From Candidatus Bathyarchaeota archaeon (GTDB taxonomy: Archaea; Thermoproteota; Bathyarchaeia; TCS64): a stretch of 15,561 nucleotides of DNA. Below the pieces are notes generated by a model. It saw only the letters and a program-made list of their open reading frames with translations, searched no databases and had not been told where the DNA came from. Positions 6,682-13,441 of this stretch are shown one piece after another; positions within the stretch are counted from its first letter, which is position 1, and each line of letters opens with the position of its first letter. The stretch lies in NCBI GenBank assembly GCA_016867505.1, contig VGJH01000009.1, positions 1 to 15,561 of the forward strand, written 5' to 3'. The translations under genes and the position numbers were made by a program.

Positions 6682-7203
6682 ATGTCTGTAGTAGAATTTG
6701 ATGGGAAGAAACCAAAAATTCATGAATCAGTCTTCATTGCTCCAGGAAGCTGGATAATCGGAGATGTAACTCTTGAAGAAGGAGTGAATGTATGGACTGG
6801 TGCTGTGATTAGGGGAGATGATGACGCGGTTATCATCAAAAAGAATAGCACAATATTAGAAAACTGTGTAGTTGAGGCACCGACAGGTAATCCAATAGTG
6901 ATTGGTCCAGAGACTCTGATAAGTCATGGAGCCACTATCCATGGCGCTAAAGTTGGTTCTAAATGCTTAATCGGAGTTGGTGCAATTGTCCTTGATGGGA
7001 GTGTTATTGGTGATGGTTGCATTGTAGCAGCTGGAGCTGTATGCAGCCCCCGAACACAATTGCCTGATAACCAATTAGCTCTTGGCTTACCCGCTAAACC
7101 CCTGCGTGAAATAGGGGATAAGGATCGTGAATTATACTTGAAAGAATTAGCGAGGACATGCGCTAAAAGCCAAAAATACAAAGCAATGTATGATAAAAAA
7201 TAA
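6682..7203 (+). CDS. Gamma-carbonic-anhydrase-like left-handed beta-helix protein with altered metal site
   Basis: 173 aa hexapeptide-repeat protein of the Cam/YrdA/PaaY group: repeated turns across about 12-130 ([LIV]-G-x4 pattern such as IIGDVTLEEGV, VIGDGCIVAAGAV), a C-terminal helix, and the LGLPAKPLR cap. The hallmark RGD-like arginine and aspartate are present (Arg44, Asp46 in VIRGDDD), and two zinc histidines are seen at 82 and 87 (SHGATIHG). The first zinc histidine is replaced: where relatives read NIQDGxxxH, this reads TILENCVVE, so Glu65 stands for His and Leu59 for the catalytic-site Gln. It may bind metal differently, or not be a carbonic anhydrase. It lies 44 bases after nadA, with no clear ribosome site or promoter of its own, so co-transcription with the nad genes is likely. 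T-tracts follow it. Confidence 0.85.
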   Translation: MSVVEFDGKKPKIHESVFIAPGSWIIGDVTLEEGVNVWTGAVIRGDDDAVIIKKNSTILENCVVEAPTGNPIVIGPETLISHGATIHGAKVGSKCLIGVGAIVLDGSVIGDGCIVAAGAVCSPRTQLPDNQLALGLPAKPLREIGDKDRELYLKELARTCAKSQKYKAMYDKK

Positions 7204-7247
7204 ATTTTTTATTTATTTTTGGCATATCCTACTGTTTATTTTTTTTA
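7204..7247 (+). terminator. T-rich terminator region after the nad/carbonic-anhydrase-like transcript
   Basis: Three T-runs (about 7205-7210, 7216-7220 and 7239-7246) follow the stop codon within 45 bases, without a hairpin. This is the usual form of an archaeal intrinsic terminator. Confidence 0.45.
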
Positions 7248-7291
7248 TTGTCTTGGAATAAAATTACTGCTTGTTTTATTATATTGAAGGA

Positions 7292-7299
7292 TTTATATA
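7292..7299 (+). promoter_or_regulatory. TATA box of the GNAT gene
   Basis: TTTATATA preceded by purine-rich GAAGGA (BRE-like), centred about 24 bases before ATG 7319. This geometry predicts an essentially leaderless mRNA. Confidence 0.55.
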
Positions 7300-7318
7300 A
7301 TTATTAATATATTAAAAT

Positions 7319-7873
7319 ATGATTATGAAAGCATATAAAATTATTCGAAAATATATTGCTAAAGATGGCAGAGAGGTCACTTTTAGAACCCCAAGTTGGG
7401 ACGATCTTGATGACTTTTTGGAATTTATCAACGCTCTATTTTTAGAAGGAGCAATGATTAGTGCAACAAGTCTTAAAACCCGTCAACAAGAAGCGGAGTG
7501 GCTTGGAAGGCATCTTGCCCTTATTGAGAATAATATGAGGATAGCAGTTGTAGCAGAAGTTGAGGGTAAAGTAGTTGGCCAAGTAGAGGTGAATCCAAAA
7601 AGTGGGCATAGTAAACATGTGGGTATTTTAGGTATAAGCATCAAAAACGGTTTTAGAGATATAGGCATAGGTACAGAATTGATGAAGGAAGCTGAAGGAC
7701 TAGCTAGAGAATATGGATTAACACATATGACTCTTGAAGTTTATAGCATGAATGAAAGAGCGAGACACGTTTATGAAAAACTTGGTTATACTTTAGTTGG
7801 TATTGAGCCAGATTCAATTATTTTTAATGGAAAAAGCATGGACACTGTTATTATGTATAAAAAAATAGAATAG
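7319..7873 (+). CDS. GNAT-family N-acetyltransferase
   Basis: Acetyl-CoA-dependent acyltransferase, 184 aa. The acetyl-CoA loop is RDIGIG (113-118) after the strand VGILGISIK, followed by the helix GTELMKEAEGLAREYG. Later come the strand THMTLEVYSMNERARHVYEKLGY, with the typical Asn-x-x-Ala-x-x-x-Tyr-x-x-x-Gly-Phe/Tyr signature (Asn145, Ala148, Tyr152), and a closing strand MDTVIMYKKI. It resembles RimI/RimJ-type and 'acetyltransferase family 3' proteins that modify protein N-termini or small amines; the substrate cannot be told. A 20-residue N-terminal strand precedes the domain. A second ATG at 7325 could serve as start. It stands alone: own TATA box, hairpin terminator behind, convergent with nth. 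Confidence 0.85.
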   Translation: MIMKAYKIIRKYIAKDGREVTFRTPSWDDLDDFLEFINALFLEGAMISATSLKTRQQEAEWLGRHLALIENNMRIAVVAEVEGKVVGQVEVNPKSGHSKHVGILGISIKNGFRDIGIGTELMKEAEGLAREYGLTHMTLEVYSMNERARHVYEKLGYTLVGIEPDSIIFNGKSMDTVIMYKKIE

Positions 7874-7879
7874 GCAATG

Positions 7880-7905
7880 AAGAAAGATATTGTTTCTTTC
7901 TTTTT
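7880..7905 (+). terminator. Hairpin terminator between GNAT and nth
   Basis: AAGAAAGA (7880-7887), 7-base loop, TCTTTCTT (7895-7902), perfect 8-bp stem followed by further Ts to 7905. It lies 6 bases after the GNAT stop. Confidence 0.5.
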
Positions 7906-7950
7906 ACATACATTAATAAATAAAAATATAGGATTTTATTAAACATCAAA

Positions 7951-8607
7951 TTATATTTTTAAATAGTGTTTAAACTTGAAGGCGGAAGGGCATAGTTGAT
8001 TCACTAAACACTCGGTACAATTTGGTTTTTTTGCATTACAAATTCTTCTTCCATGAGTAATTAATAGATAATTTATTGATCCCCACAGTTCTTTTGGGAA
8101 AAAACTCATCAAATCCTTTTCAATCTTATTCCTATCCTTCTGATTGCTTAATCCAAGACGTTGACTAAGTCGCATTACATGCGTATCTACAGCAATCCCT
8201 TCAATTACCCCAAAAGCATTGCTTAATACAATATTAGCAGTTTTTCTAGCTACTCCCTGTAATTGAAGTAGTTCATCCATAGTTCTGGGAACTTCACCAT
8301 TAAATTCTTCGAGAATCTGTTTACAGGCAGATTTTATTAATTCAGTTTTTCGTTTATAAAACCCTGAACTTTTGATATCATCCTCAAGTTCTTCTCTTGA
8401 TACTTCAACATAGTCTTTAGCGGTTATATATTTTTTAAAAAGTTTTGAAGTGATTTTGTTAATTTGTTGATCAGTGCTTTGAGCAGATAATATTGTGGCT
8501 ATAAGTAAATCTAAAGGTGTATTCCACGATAGCACTGTCTTCTTCTCGTAGGGATATTGTTTCTCTAAAAGATCAATAATTTTGATTGCATTACCAGCAT
8601 TACTCAT
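7951..8607 (-). CDS. nth: Endonuclease III, Fe-S DNA glycosylase/AP lyase
   Basis: Base-excision repair enzyme that removes oxidised pyrimidines and nicks the abasic site. The helix-hairpin-helix LQLQGVARKTANIVL (114-128) carries the catalytic Lys122, and VDTHVMRLSQRLGL (140-153) carries the catalytic Asp141. The C-terminal cluster Cys190-x6-Cys197-x2-Cys200-x5-Cys206 is the standard [4Fe-4S] loop. The early helix LLIATILSAQSTDQ (35-48) is typical. At 218 aa it matches bacterial and archaeal Nth, with no targeting or fused domains. It is divergent from the molybdopterin protein gene across 87 bases, and convergent with the GNAT gene; no operon partner is visible. Confidence 0.95.
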   Translation of the reverse strand: MSNAGNAIKIIDLLEKQYPYEKKTVLSWNTPLDLLIATILSAQSTDQQINKITSKLFKKYITAKDYVEVSREELEDDIKSSGFYKRKTELIKSACKQILEEFNGEVPRTMDELLQLQGVARKTANIVLSNAFGVIEGIAVDTHVMRLSQRLGLSNQKDRNKIEKDLMSFFPKELWGSINYLLITHGRRICNAKKPNCTECLVNQLCPSAFKFKHYLKI

Positions 8608-8694
8608 GTTTCTTGATTATATAACTACAAGAACTTGAAGATCACGGTGAAGATAGTTTATCCATAAGTATTCGAATAAATTCTGCGAGACACG

Positions 8695-9285
8695 TTGGCA
8701 CAAACTGATAAAGATAAATTACCACCATACCAACATTCAATCCAAAATATACTGAAATGGGGTATTGAGCACCCAGGACTAAAAAGTAAGCTACCTAACA
8801 TACTAAAATCAGATTATTCATTAACAATTGAAGGTGAAGTTGAGAGACCATTCAAAATGAGTTGGGAACAACTTCTGAGTTTACCTCAAACCATTGACGT
8901 AAGCGACTTTCATTGTGTAGAAACGTGGAGTGTCTTAGACCAGAAGTGGGAGGGAATCAGGTTCAGGGATTTAATGGAGATAACAAAAATGAAAGCAACT
9001 GCAAAGTATGCTTGGTTTGAATGCGCTGATGGATATACTACATCTCTTCCATTAATAGATCTGATGGGAGATAATGTTCTTTTAGCTCACAAACTTAATG
9101 GTGAAGACTTACCCCCACCTTTAGGTGGTCCACTTCGTTTAGTTGTCCCACACAAATATGCTTACAAGTCTGCAATGTGGGTGACAAAAATCACTTTAAT
9201 GATTAAAAATCGTTTAGGATACTGGGAGAGCGGATATTACAGTGATTCAGCAGATCCATGGAAAAATGATAGATATAGGAGATAA
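8695..9285 (+). CDS. Sulfite-oxidase-fold molybdopterin oxidoreductase, no signal peptide
   Basis: 196 aa corresponding to the molybdenum-cofactor domain of the sulfite oxidase/YedY(MsrP) superfamily. Cys74 in DFHCVETW is the expected molybdenum ligand. Other matching segments: LTIEGEVERP (43-52), SWEQLLSLP (56-64), WEGIRFRDLM (85-94), WFECADGYTTSLPL (107-120) and LGGPLRLVVPHKYAYKSAMWV (143-163, the cofactor-binding end). YedY-type enzymes are exported by Tat signals; here the N-terminus is polar (MAQTDKDKLPPY) without a twin arginine or hydrophobic stretch, so a cytoplasmic location is likely. No heme partner or molybdenum-cofactor gene is adjacent. The start is TTG 8695: TAA at 8677-8679 limits the frame, and the next in-frame ATG would delete an early strand. 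The substrate is unknown. Confidence 0.85.
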   Translation: MAQTDKDKLPPYQHSIQNILKWGIEHPGLKSKLPNILKSDYSLTIEGEVERPFKMSWEQLLSLPQTIDVSDFHCVETWSVLDQKWEGIRFRDLMEITKMKATAKYAWFECADGYTTSLPLIDLMGDNVLLAHKLNGEDLPPPLGGPLRLVVPHKYAYKSAMWVTKITLMIKNRLGYWESGYYSDSADPWKNDRYRR

Positions 9286-9366
9286 ATGAAGATTTATTTA
9301 GCCTCCAATTCATTAAAAGTCATTTGTTTAAAGTCAAATAATGGGATTTTCCCGATAACCTTTTAA

Positions 9367-9374
9367 CTTATATA
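9367..9374 (+). promoter_or_regulatory. TATA box of the alba gene
   Basis: CTTATATA, in the context CCTTTTAACTTATATAGG, predicts transcription from about 9396. The leader of about 28 bases contains a small hairpin (CTACA 9393-9397, TGTAG 9404-9408) and the strong ribosome site GGAGGAG at 9412-9418, 5 bases before the GTG start. Confidence 0.6.
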
Positions 9375-9423
9375 GGCTTTATGTTAGCACACCTACAGAA
9401 AAATGTAGACTGGAGGAGTCAAA

Positions 9424-9699
9424 GTGGAGAGATCAAATACAGTATTCATCGGACGTAAGCCTGTCCTCAACTATGTTCTTGCATGTATGACACTCTTCAA
9501 GAGCGGACAAGAGAACGTATTCGTGAAAGCTAGAGGTCAGTCCATTAGCCGAGCAGTTGATGTCGTGGAAGTCCTTAAAAATAGGTTCATGCCAGACGTC
9601 GAAGTTGCTGAAATCAAAATAGGCACTGAACAGGTCCAATCCGAGGAACGGAACACACCTAGCAACGTCAGCACCATCGAAATTGTGCTGAAACCATAG
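9424..9699 (+). CDS. alba: Alba chromatin / RNA-binding protein
   Basis: Small dimeric DNA- and RNA-binding protein that coats archaeal chromosomes and also binds RNA. Family marks: [12 protein letters not shown] (9-20) with the nucleic-acid-binding lysine at Lys12, [21 protein letters not shown] (35-55), and the closing strand [10 protein letters not shown]. The variable hairpin (67-81) is of usual length; 91 aa in total is normal. In Sulfolobus Alba the pair is Lys16-Lys17; here it is Arg11-Lys12, so the lysine acetylated there is an arginine. GTG 9424 is set by the perfect ribosome site GGAGGAG. Strong expression is expected from the promoter and ribosome site. The zinc-finger/KH gene follows after 56 bases and may be co-transcribed. 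Confidence 0.95.
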   Translation: MERSNTVFIGRKPVLNYVLACMTLFKSGQENVFVKARGQSISRAVDVVEVLKNRFMPDVEVAEIKIGTEQVQSEERNTPSNVSTIEIVLKP

Positions 9700-9726
9700 G
9701 ATAGTGAACTAGCCTCTCGCGGTGAC

Positions 9727-9748
9727 TTCTCCGGAATATGCCGGAGGA
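9727..9748 (+). promoter_or_regulatory. Hairpin covering the ribosome binding site of the KH gene
   Basis: TTCTCCGG (9727-9734), loop AATATG, CCGGAGGA (9741-9748) pair as 8 bp (one G-U). The 3' arm contains GGAGGA (9743-9748), the ribosome site for GTG 9756, so the folded RNA would hide it completely. This could couple translation to the preceding alba gene or sense temperature (inference). Confidence 0.5.
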
Positions 9749-9755
9749 CCACTGA

Positions 9756-10265
9756 GTGCAAACCCAATTATGCGAGTTCTGCCTAAAGAGCGGGATGCTT
9801 TGTTCCAAGTGCCAACAGAAAGTTAAATCTGGCACCGTTAGCAATGACTACATTGAGATAGCTAAAAAACTTCTATCCTATGAAAACCAGAACCCATTTC
9901 TTCAAACTGTAACTCTTGAAAATGTTGTAGATGTTGGAGGCTTCCTTGTCTTCATAGTTGGAAAAGGAGACGCATCGAAGTTTAATGCAAACCCTAAACT
10001 TGCACGTGATTTTGGTGACTCGATAAATAAAAGAGTGCTAGTTATCGAGACAGGGATGAATGATAGGAAATTTTTAGAAGACCTTTTCTCAACCCAACAG
10101 ATAATAACGATAAATATAATCTGGCTCCCAGATGGTAGCACTGAGACACGCGTCATTTTAGGAGCAAGAGGAGCTAGGAGATTAAGCAAAAAGAGAATAC
10201 AAGCTTTAACTGATATAGCAAAAAAGGTTAGAAAGATGAATCTCAGGGTAGAATACGCCTACTAA
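9756..10265 (+). CDS. NusA-like KH-domain protein with N-terminal zinc finger
   Basis: 169 aa, probably an RNA-binding transcription or translation factor. Residues 1-25 hold a compact zinc finger, Cys6-x2-Cys9-x6-Cys16-x2-Cys19. The rest resembles the archaeal NusA-like KH family: a first KH-like unit GGFLVFIVGKGDASKFNANPK (61-81, with GKGD as the nucleic-acid loop) and a second lysine-rich half (about 93-169) with VILGARGARRLSKKRIQAL (133-151). Highly basic C-terminus. Archaea lack a full NusA, and these short KH proteins are usually annotated from similarity only; function is unproven. Start GTG 9756 has GGAGGA 7 bases upstream, inside the hairpin 9727-9748. Position between alba and aspS agrees with an information-processing role. 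The zinc finger with KH domains is the more unusual aspect. Confidence 0.7.
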   Translation: MQTQLCEFCLKSGMLCSKCQQKVKSGTVSNDYIEIAKKLLSYENQNPFLQTVTLENVVDVGGFLVFIVGKGDASKFNANPKLARDFGDSINKRVLVIETGMNDRKFLEDLFSTQQIITINIIWLPDGSTETRVILGARGARRLSKKRIQALTDIAKKVRKMNLRVEYAY

Positions 10266-10328
10266 TCTCAAAAGTTTTTATTACTCCCAACATTCTTTTC
10301 GGTTAGCTAATTCAGATGGGATCATCTA

Positions 10329-11612
10329 ATGTTTGACCGAGTCTATATAGAAGACGCCAAAAAAAGAACAGGAGAAAACCTAACAATCGCGGGCTGGGTT
10401 GTTAGAACACGTGATCTAGCGAAAATTAAATTCATAGTCTTAAGAGATAAAACAGGAGAAATCCAGATCACCGTTAAAGACCTCAACTTAATTCCATCAG
10501 ATACTTTGGGTAGAGAGGATGTCATTAAGGTAAATGGGCAAGCTATTCAAAGCAAGATTGCTAATGCGGGAGTAGAATTTATTCCAGAAAAAATTGAGAT
10601 CCTGAACAAAAGTAAACAACCTCTACCAGTAGACATTACGCAACAGACACAGAGCGAATTGGAGACGAGACTCAATTGGCGGTTCCTAGATTTCAGAAAT
10701 CCCCAGACTCGTGCAATATTTACTATCCAGAATAGAATCCTGAAATGCTTCAGAGAGTACCTGACAGATAATGGCTACATGGAGTTCCAGCCACCCTGCA
10801 TAATATCAAGCGCGTCTGAAGGAGGAGCTGAATTATTCCCATTGCCATATTTTGAAAAGAAAGCATACCTTGCACAGAGCCCCCAATTATACAAACAGAT
10901 GTCAGCAATAAGCTTCGAAAAAGTATTCACAGTGACCCCCATATGGAGAGCTGAGAAATTTAACACTCCAACACACCTAAATGAAATCCGTCAAATGGAT
11001 ATTGAACAAGCCTTTGCAGATGATGAAACAGTTATGAATGTCTTAGAAAAGGTGCTCGTCCATATCTTGACAGACATTAAAACATACTGCAGCGAAGAAT
11101 TAAAGATCCTTAAACAAGAAAACCTGAAGGTACCAAAAACGCCATTCAGAAGAGTAACTTATACAGAAGCTATTGAGATTCTACAAAAAGCAGGTGAAGA
11201 GATCACATGGGGAGATGACTTCTCTAAGCCACAAGAAAAATTATTGATGGAACTAGTTGGTGAACAGGCATTCTTCTTGAAAGATTGGCCAGGAGCCCAG
11301 AAAGCATTCTATGCTATGCCGAGGGAAGATAATCCTGACATTGTGAAGGCATTCGATTGTATATACGGTGGAATAGAAATTTGCAGCGGCACGCAAAGGA
11401 TTCACATCCCAGAATTACTCCGTGAAAGACTCAGATACAAGGGATTGAACCCAGATAACTTCGAAAGTTACATCGAAGCATTCGCATATGGAGCACCACC
11501 ACACGCAGGATGGAGCATAGGATTAGAACGAATAACAATGATTGTAACAGGAATGACTAACATCCGAGAATGTGCAATGTTTCCAAGGGATAGGGAGAGA
11601 CTAAATCCTTGA
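10329..11612 (+). CDS. aspS: Aspartyl-tRNA synthetase, archaeal type
   Basis: Class II synthetase charging tRNA with aspartate, and in many archaea also tRNA-Asn for the amidotransferase route. N-terminal OB-fold anticodon domain (about 17-100, starting LTIAGWVVRTRD), then the catalytic core: LFPLPYFEKKAYLAQSPQLYKQ region (169-190), motif 2 IWRAEKFNTPTHLNEIRQMDIE (205-226, Arg207), GGIEICSGTQRIH (347-359) and motif 3 GWSIGLERI (394-402, Arg401). No bacterial GAD insert; 427 aa is slightly short for the archaeal type (about 430-440). The anticodon-domain position that is Trp26 in the aspartate-specific Thermococcus enzyme appears to be Val25 here, so it may be nondiscriminating; this rests on a hand alignment. 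A TATA-like TTTTTATTAC (10275-10284) lies about 50 bases upstream. The stop overlaps pth2. Confidence 0.9.
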   Translation: MFDRVYIEDAKKRTGENLTIAGWVVRTRDLAKIKFIVLRDKTGEIQITVKDLNLIPSDTLGREDVIKVNGQAIQSKIANAGVEFIPEKIEILNKSKQPLPVDITQQTQSELETRLNWRFLDFRNPQTRAIFTIQNRILKCFREYLTDNGYMEFQPPCIISSASEGGAELFPLPYFEKKAYLAQSPQLYKQMSAISFEKVFTVTPIWRAEKFNTPTHLNEIRQMDIEQAFADDETVMNVLEKVLVHILTDIKTYCSEELKILKQENLKVPKTPFRRVTYTEAIEILQKAGEEITWGDDFSKPQEKLLMELVGEQAFFLKDWPGAQKAFYAMPREDNPDIVKAFDCIYGGIEICSGTQRIHIPELLRERLRYKGLNPDNFESYIEAFAYGAPPHAGWSIGLERITMIVTGMTNIRECAMFPRDRERLNP

Positions 11613-11983
11613 GTAAAAGCAATCCCTTCGAATACAAGTTAGTGATTGTGATAAGGGGGGACCTTAAAATCAGCACAGGTAAACTGATTGCACAAGCCTG
11701 TCACGCTGCTGTTGAGGCATCTGAGGATGCAAAAAAAATTAATCACACTGCTTGGCGGAAATGGCATGATGAAGGCGCAAAAAAGGTTGCAGTAGTTGCT
11801 GAAGACATTAAAGAGCTTGGTGAGTTAGCAGAAAAAGCGAAGAAACTGGATATAGTGAATGTGATGATTCAGGATCGTGGCTTAACTGAAGTTGCTCCAG
11901 GAACGGTGACCGTTCTTGGAATAGGCCCTGATCGATCTGACAAGATTGATAAAGTTACAGGAGACCTTCCACTTTTAAAATAG
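11609..11983 (+). CDS. pth2: Peptidyl-tRNA hydrolase, archaeal/eukaryotic type (Pth2)
   Basis: Releases peptides from stalled peptidyl-tRNA. Conserved blocks: VIRGDLKISTGKLIAQACHAA (14-34), the substrate-like strand NVMIQDRGLTEVAPGTVTVLGIGP (84-107) and the tail IDKVTGDLPLL (113-123). 124 aa is the standard single domain without the eukaryotic membrane anchor. The start is TTG 11609, in the TTGA overlap with the aspS stop (four bases shared), with purine-rich GGGAGAG about 10 bases upstream. The next methionine is deep inside the domain, so a later start is excluded. Translational coupling with aspS is expected. Confidence 0.95.
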   Translation: MSKSNPFEYKLVIVIRGDLKISTGKLIAQACHAAVEASEDAKKINHTAWRKWHDEGAKKVAVVAEDIKELGELAEKAKKLDIVNVMIQDRGLTEVAPGTVTVLGIGPDRSDKIDKVTGDLPLLK

Positions 11984-12019
11984 GAATGTTCCTAGAAAAT
12001 TTATTCTCAATAACAGTTT

Positions 12020-12181
12020 TTAGGGTCCAGTGAAACCACATGCGGGGCATCTATAGGTTCGGCCAAATAACCTACATTTCTCGCAACGCCAAATGGTTAC
12101 TCCACCACAGTTAGGGCAAGTCATTTTAACTGCCTTCTCCTCTGGTGTTACTTTGCGACCACAGGAAATACATGTACTCAT
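12020..12181 (-). CDS. Small zinc-ribbon protein, HVO_2753/COG2888 type (53 aa)
   Basis: 53 residues starting MSTCISCGRK and ending CPACGFTGP. Four CxxC pairs (Cys4/7, Cys22/25, Cys33/36, Cys45/48) provide two zinc sites. The number and order of pairs and the C-terminal CGF-x-GP match the archaeal Zn-ribbon family of which Haloferax HVO_2753 is the studied member, a predicted RNA-binding protein. The frame uses ATG 12181; TATA-like TTTAAATA (12213-12220) lies about 35 bases upstream, overlapping the end of the geranylgeranyl reductase gene, so it may have its own promoter or be the third gene of that transcript (34-base gap). In many archaea this gene sits beside the elongation factor EF-1 beta gene; that partner is absent here. 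Confidence 0.85.
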   Translation of the reverse strand: MSTCISCGRKVTPEEKAVKMTCPNCGGVTIWRCEKCRLFGRTYRCPACGFTGP

Positions 12182-12215
12182 TATTCTCAGCCCAGATACA
12201 GAGATGACTTCCTAT

Positions 12216-13427
12216 TTAAACATTAACGAATTGAAGCATTTCATCAAGCATTAGCCTACCTAATATCCGTGTAAGCAGAATCAACACTTTTGAATCAGTC
12301 AAAGCTTTCCTAATCACATTATGCTGCATATCCATGTCACCTGCAGAAACTAGATCCAGTAATTTTTCATCCATACGCTCCTCCTTAAACAGGGTGAAGG
12401 TATGATCTATCTGAATATCATTGACTCTATCTGCTATACTTCTCAGCATTTTCATGCTACGAAATTCATTTTGGTACAGACTTTTCCATGAATAATCATA
12501 AGACTTTAGGTACTCAGATGAGGTGTTGGATTCTTCAATGGCTTTAACTGCAACTTTAGCAGCTTCAGAAGCACATAAACCACCCATCACTACACCACCA
12601 CCAGTAGTAGGCTTAACATGGCCAGCAGCATCACCCACAAGGAGTAATCCATTGAAAGATGTTTTTTGAAGTGGGCCATCAACAAGAACTTGCCCAATAT
12701 TTGGCTTGTATTCGGGTAGTGTGTTAAATCTTTTTTTTAGGAAATAATTTAATTTTTCAAGTATTGCTCCAGAATTTGATGCTAAACCTACTCGACATGA
12801 GGACCCTTCCAAAGGAACCACCCAAGCAAAAAATCCAGGGGCAAAATCACTGTTAAACCAAACCTCAGCCATCTCAGGCTCAACTTCAGCAGAAATCTCA
12901 GCATTTACTCCAAGCAATGGTTTTTTCCATTTTGATAAAAGACCTGTCTTTTGAAGAAGCCTTCGAGAAGGCCCTTCAGCATCGATTGTTAAAGGAGAAA
13001 ACACATTGGACTCTTTAATACTGACTCCCTTAACACAATTTTTTGAGAGAAGTAAGGAGTCAACGTGTTCTCCTAAAATTAATTGGACACCAGCATTAAC
13101 AGCTTTGTTTGCTAACATTTGATCAAATAAGATCCGATTAATGGCATACGCTCTTACTCGTTTATCCCTGACTTCAATTCGGTTTCTATTAGGTGAGTGG
13201 ATGTAACAGCCAGAAATTTTATGCTGAATCATTTCTTTCGTGGGTGTTAAATTTAATCTTTGGAAGCCTTCAACACTTATTAATCCTGTGCAGTGATTTG
13301 GTATCCCAATCTTAGTATGTTCTTCATAGATTTTCACATTCAGACCTTGGGATGCTGCTTTTTCTGAAAAAATTAAACTGGCTGGACCCGCGCCAACAAC
13401 TAAAGCGTCGGTCCTCAACCAGATCAC
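12216..13427 (-). CDS. Geranylgeranyl reductase family flavoprotein
   Basis: FAD enzyme that saturates the double bonds of geranylgeranyl chains in archaeal membrane lipids or their precursors. Seen: N-terminal nucleotide fold ALVVGAGPASL (8-18), IPNHCTGLIS (42-51, with Cys46 at the position of the catalytic-site cysteine in the Sulfolobus enzyme), AINRILFDQML, FFAWVVPLEG (199-208) and the FAD phosphate segment GDAAGHVKPTTGGG (265-278). The C-terminal helical part is complete; 403 aa is ordinary. The usual third glycine of GxGxxG is Ser17. The start is GTG 13427, 14 bases after the FKBP stop. TTG at 13418, preceded by GTGATC, is an equally plausible start and would remove three residues. Likely co-transcribed with the FKBP gene. 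Confidence 0.85.
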   Translation of the reverse strand: MIWLRTDALVVGAGPASLIFSEKAASQGLNVKIYEEHTKIGIPNHCTGLISVEGFQRLNLTPTKEMIQHKISGCYIHSPNRNRIEVRDKRVRAYAINRILFDQMLANKAVNAGVQLILGEHVDSLLLSKNCVKGVSIKESNVFSPLTIDAEGPSRRLLQKTGLLSKWKKPLLGVNAEISAEVEPEMAEVWFNSDFAPGFFAWVVPLEGSSCRVGLASNSGAILEKLNYFLKKRFNTLPEYKPNIGQVLVDGPLQKTSFNGLLLVGDAAGHVKPTTGGGVVMGGLCASEAAKVAVKAIEESNTSSEYLKSYDYSWKSLYQNEFRSMKMLRSIADRVNDIQIDHTFTLFKEERMDEKLLDLVSAGDMDMQHNVIRKALTDSKVLILLTRILGRLMLDEMLQFVNV

Positions 13428-13441
13428 ATATTAAATTAGGT

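Noticed and set aside
9349..9359. GGGA-TTT-TCCC mini hairpin before the alba promoter, considered as a terminator
   Set aside because: Only a 4-bp stem and no T-run after it.
9286..9366. 26-codon open frame starting at the ATG immediately after the molybdopterin gene stop
   Set aside because: Short, no ribosome site, no recognisable pattern, and it runs into the alba promoter.
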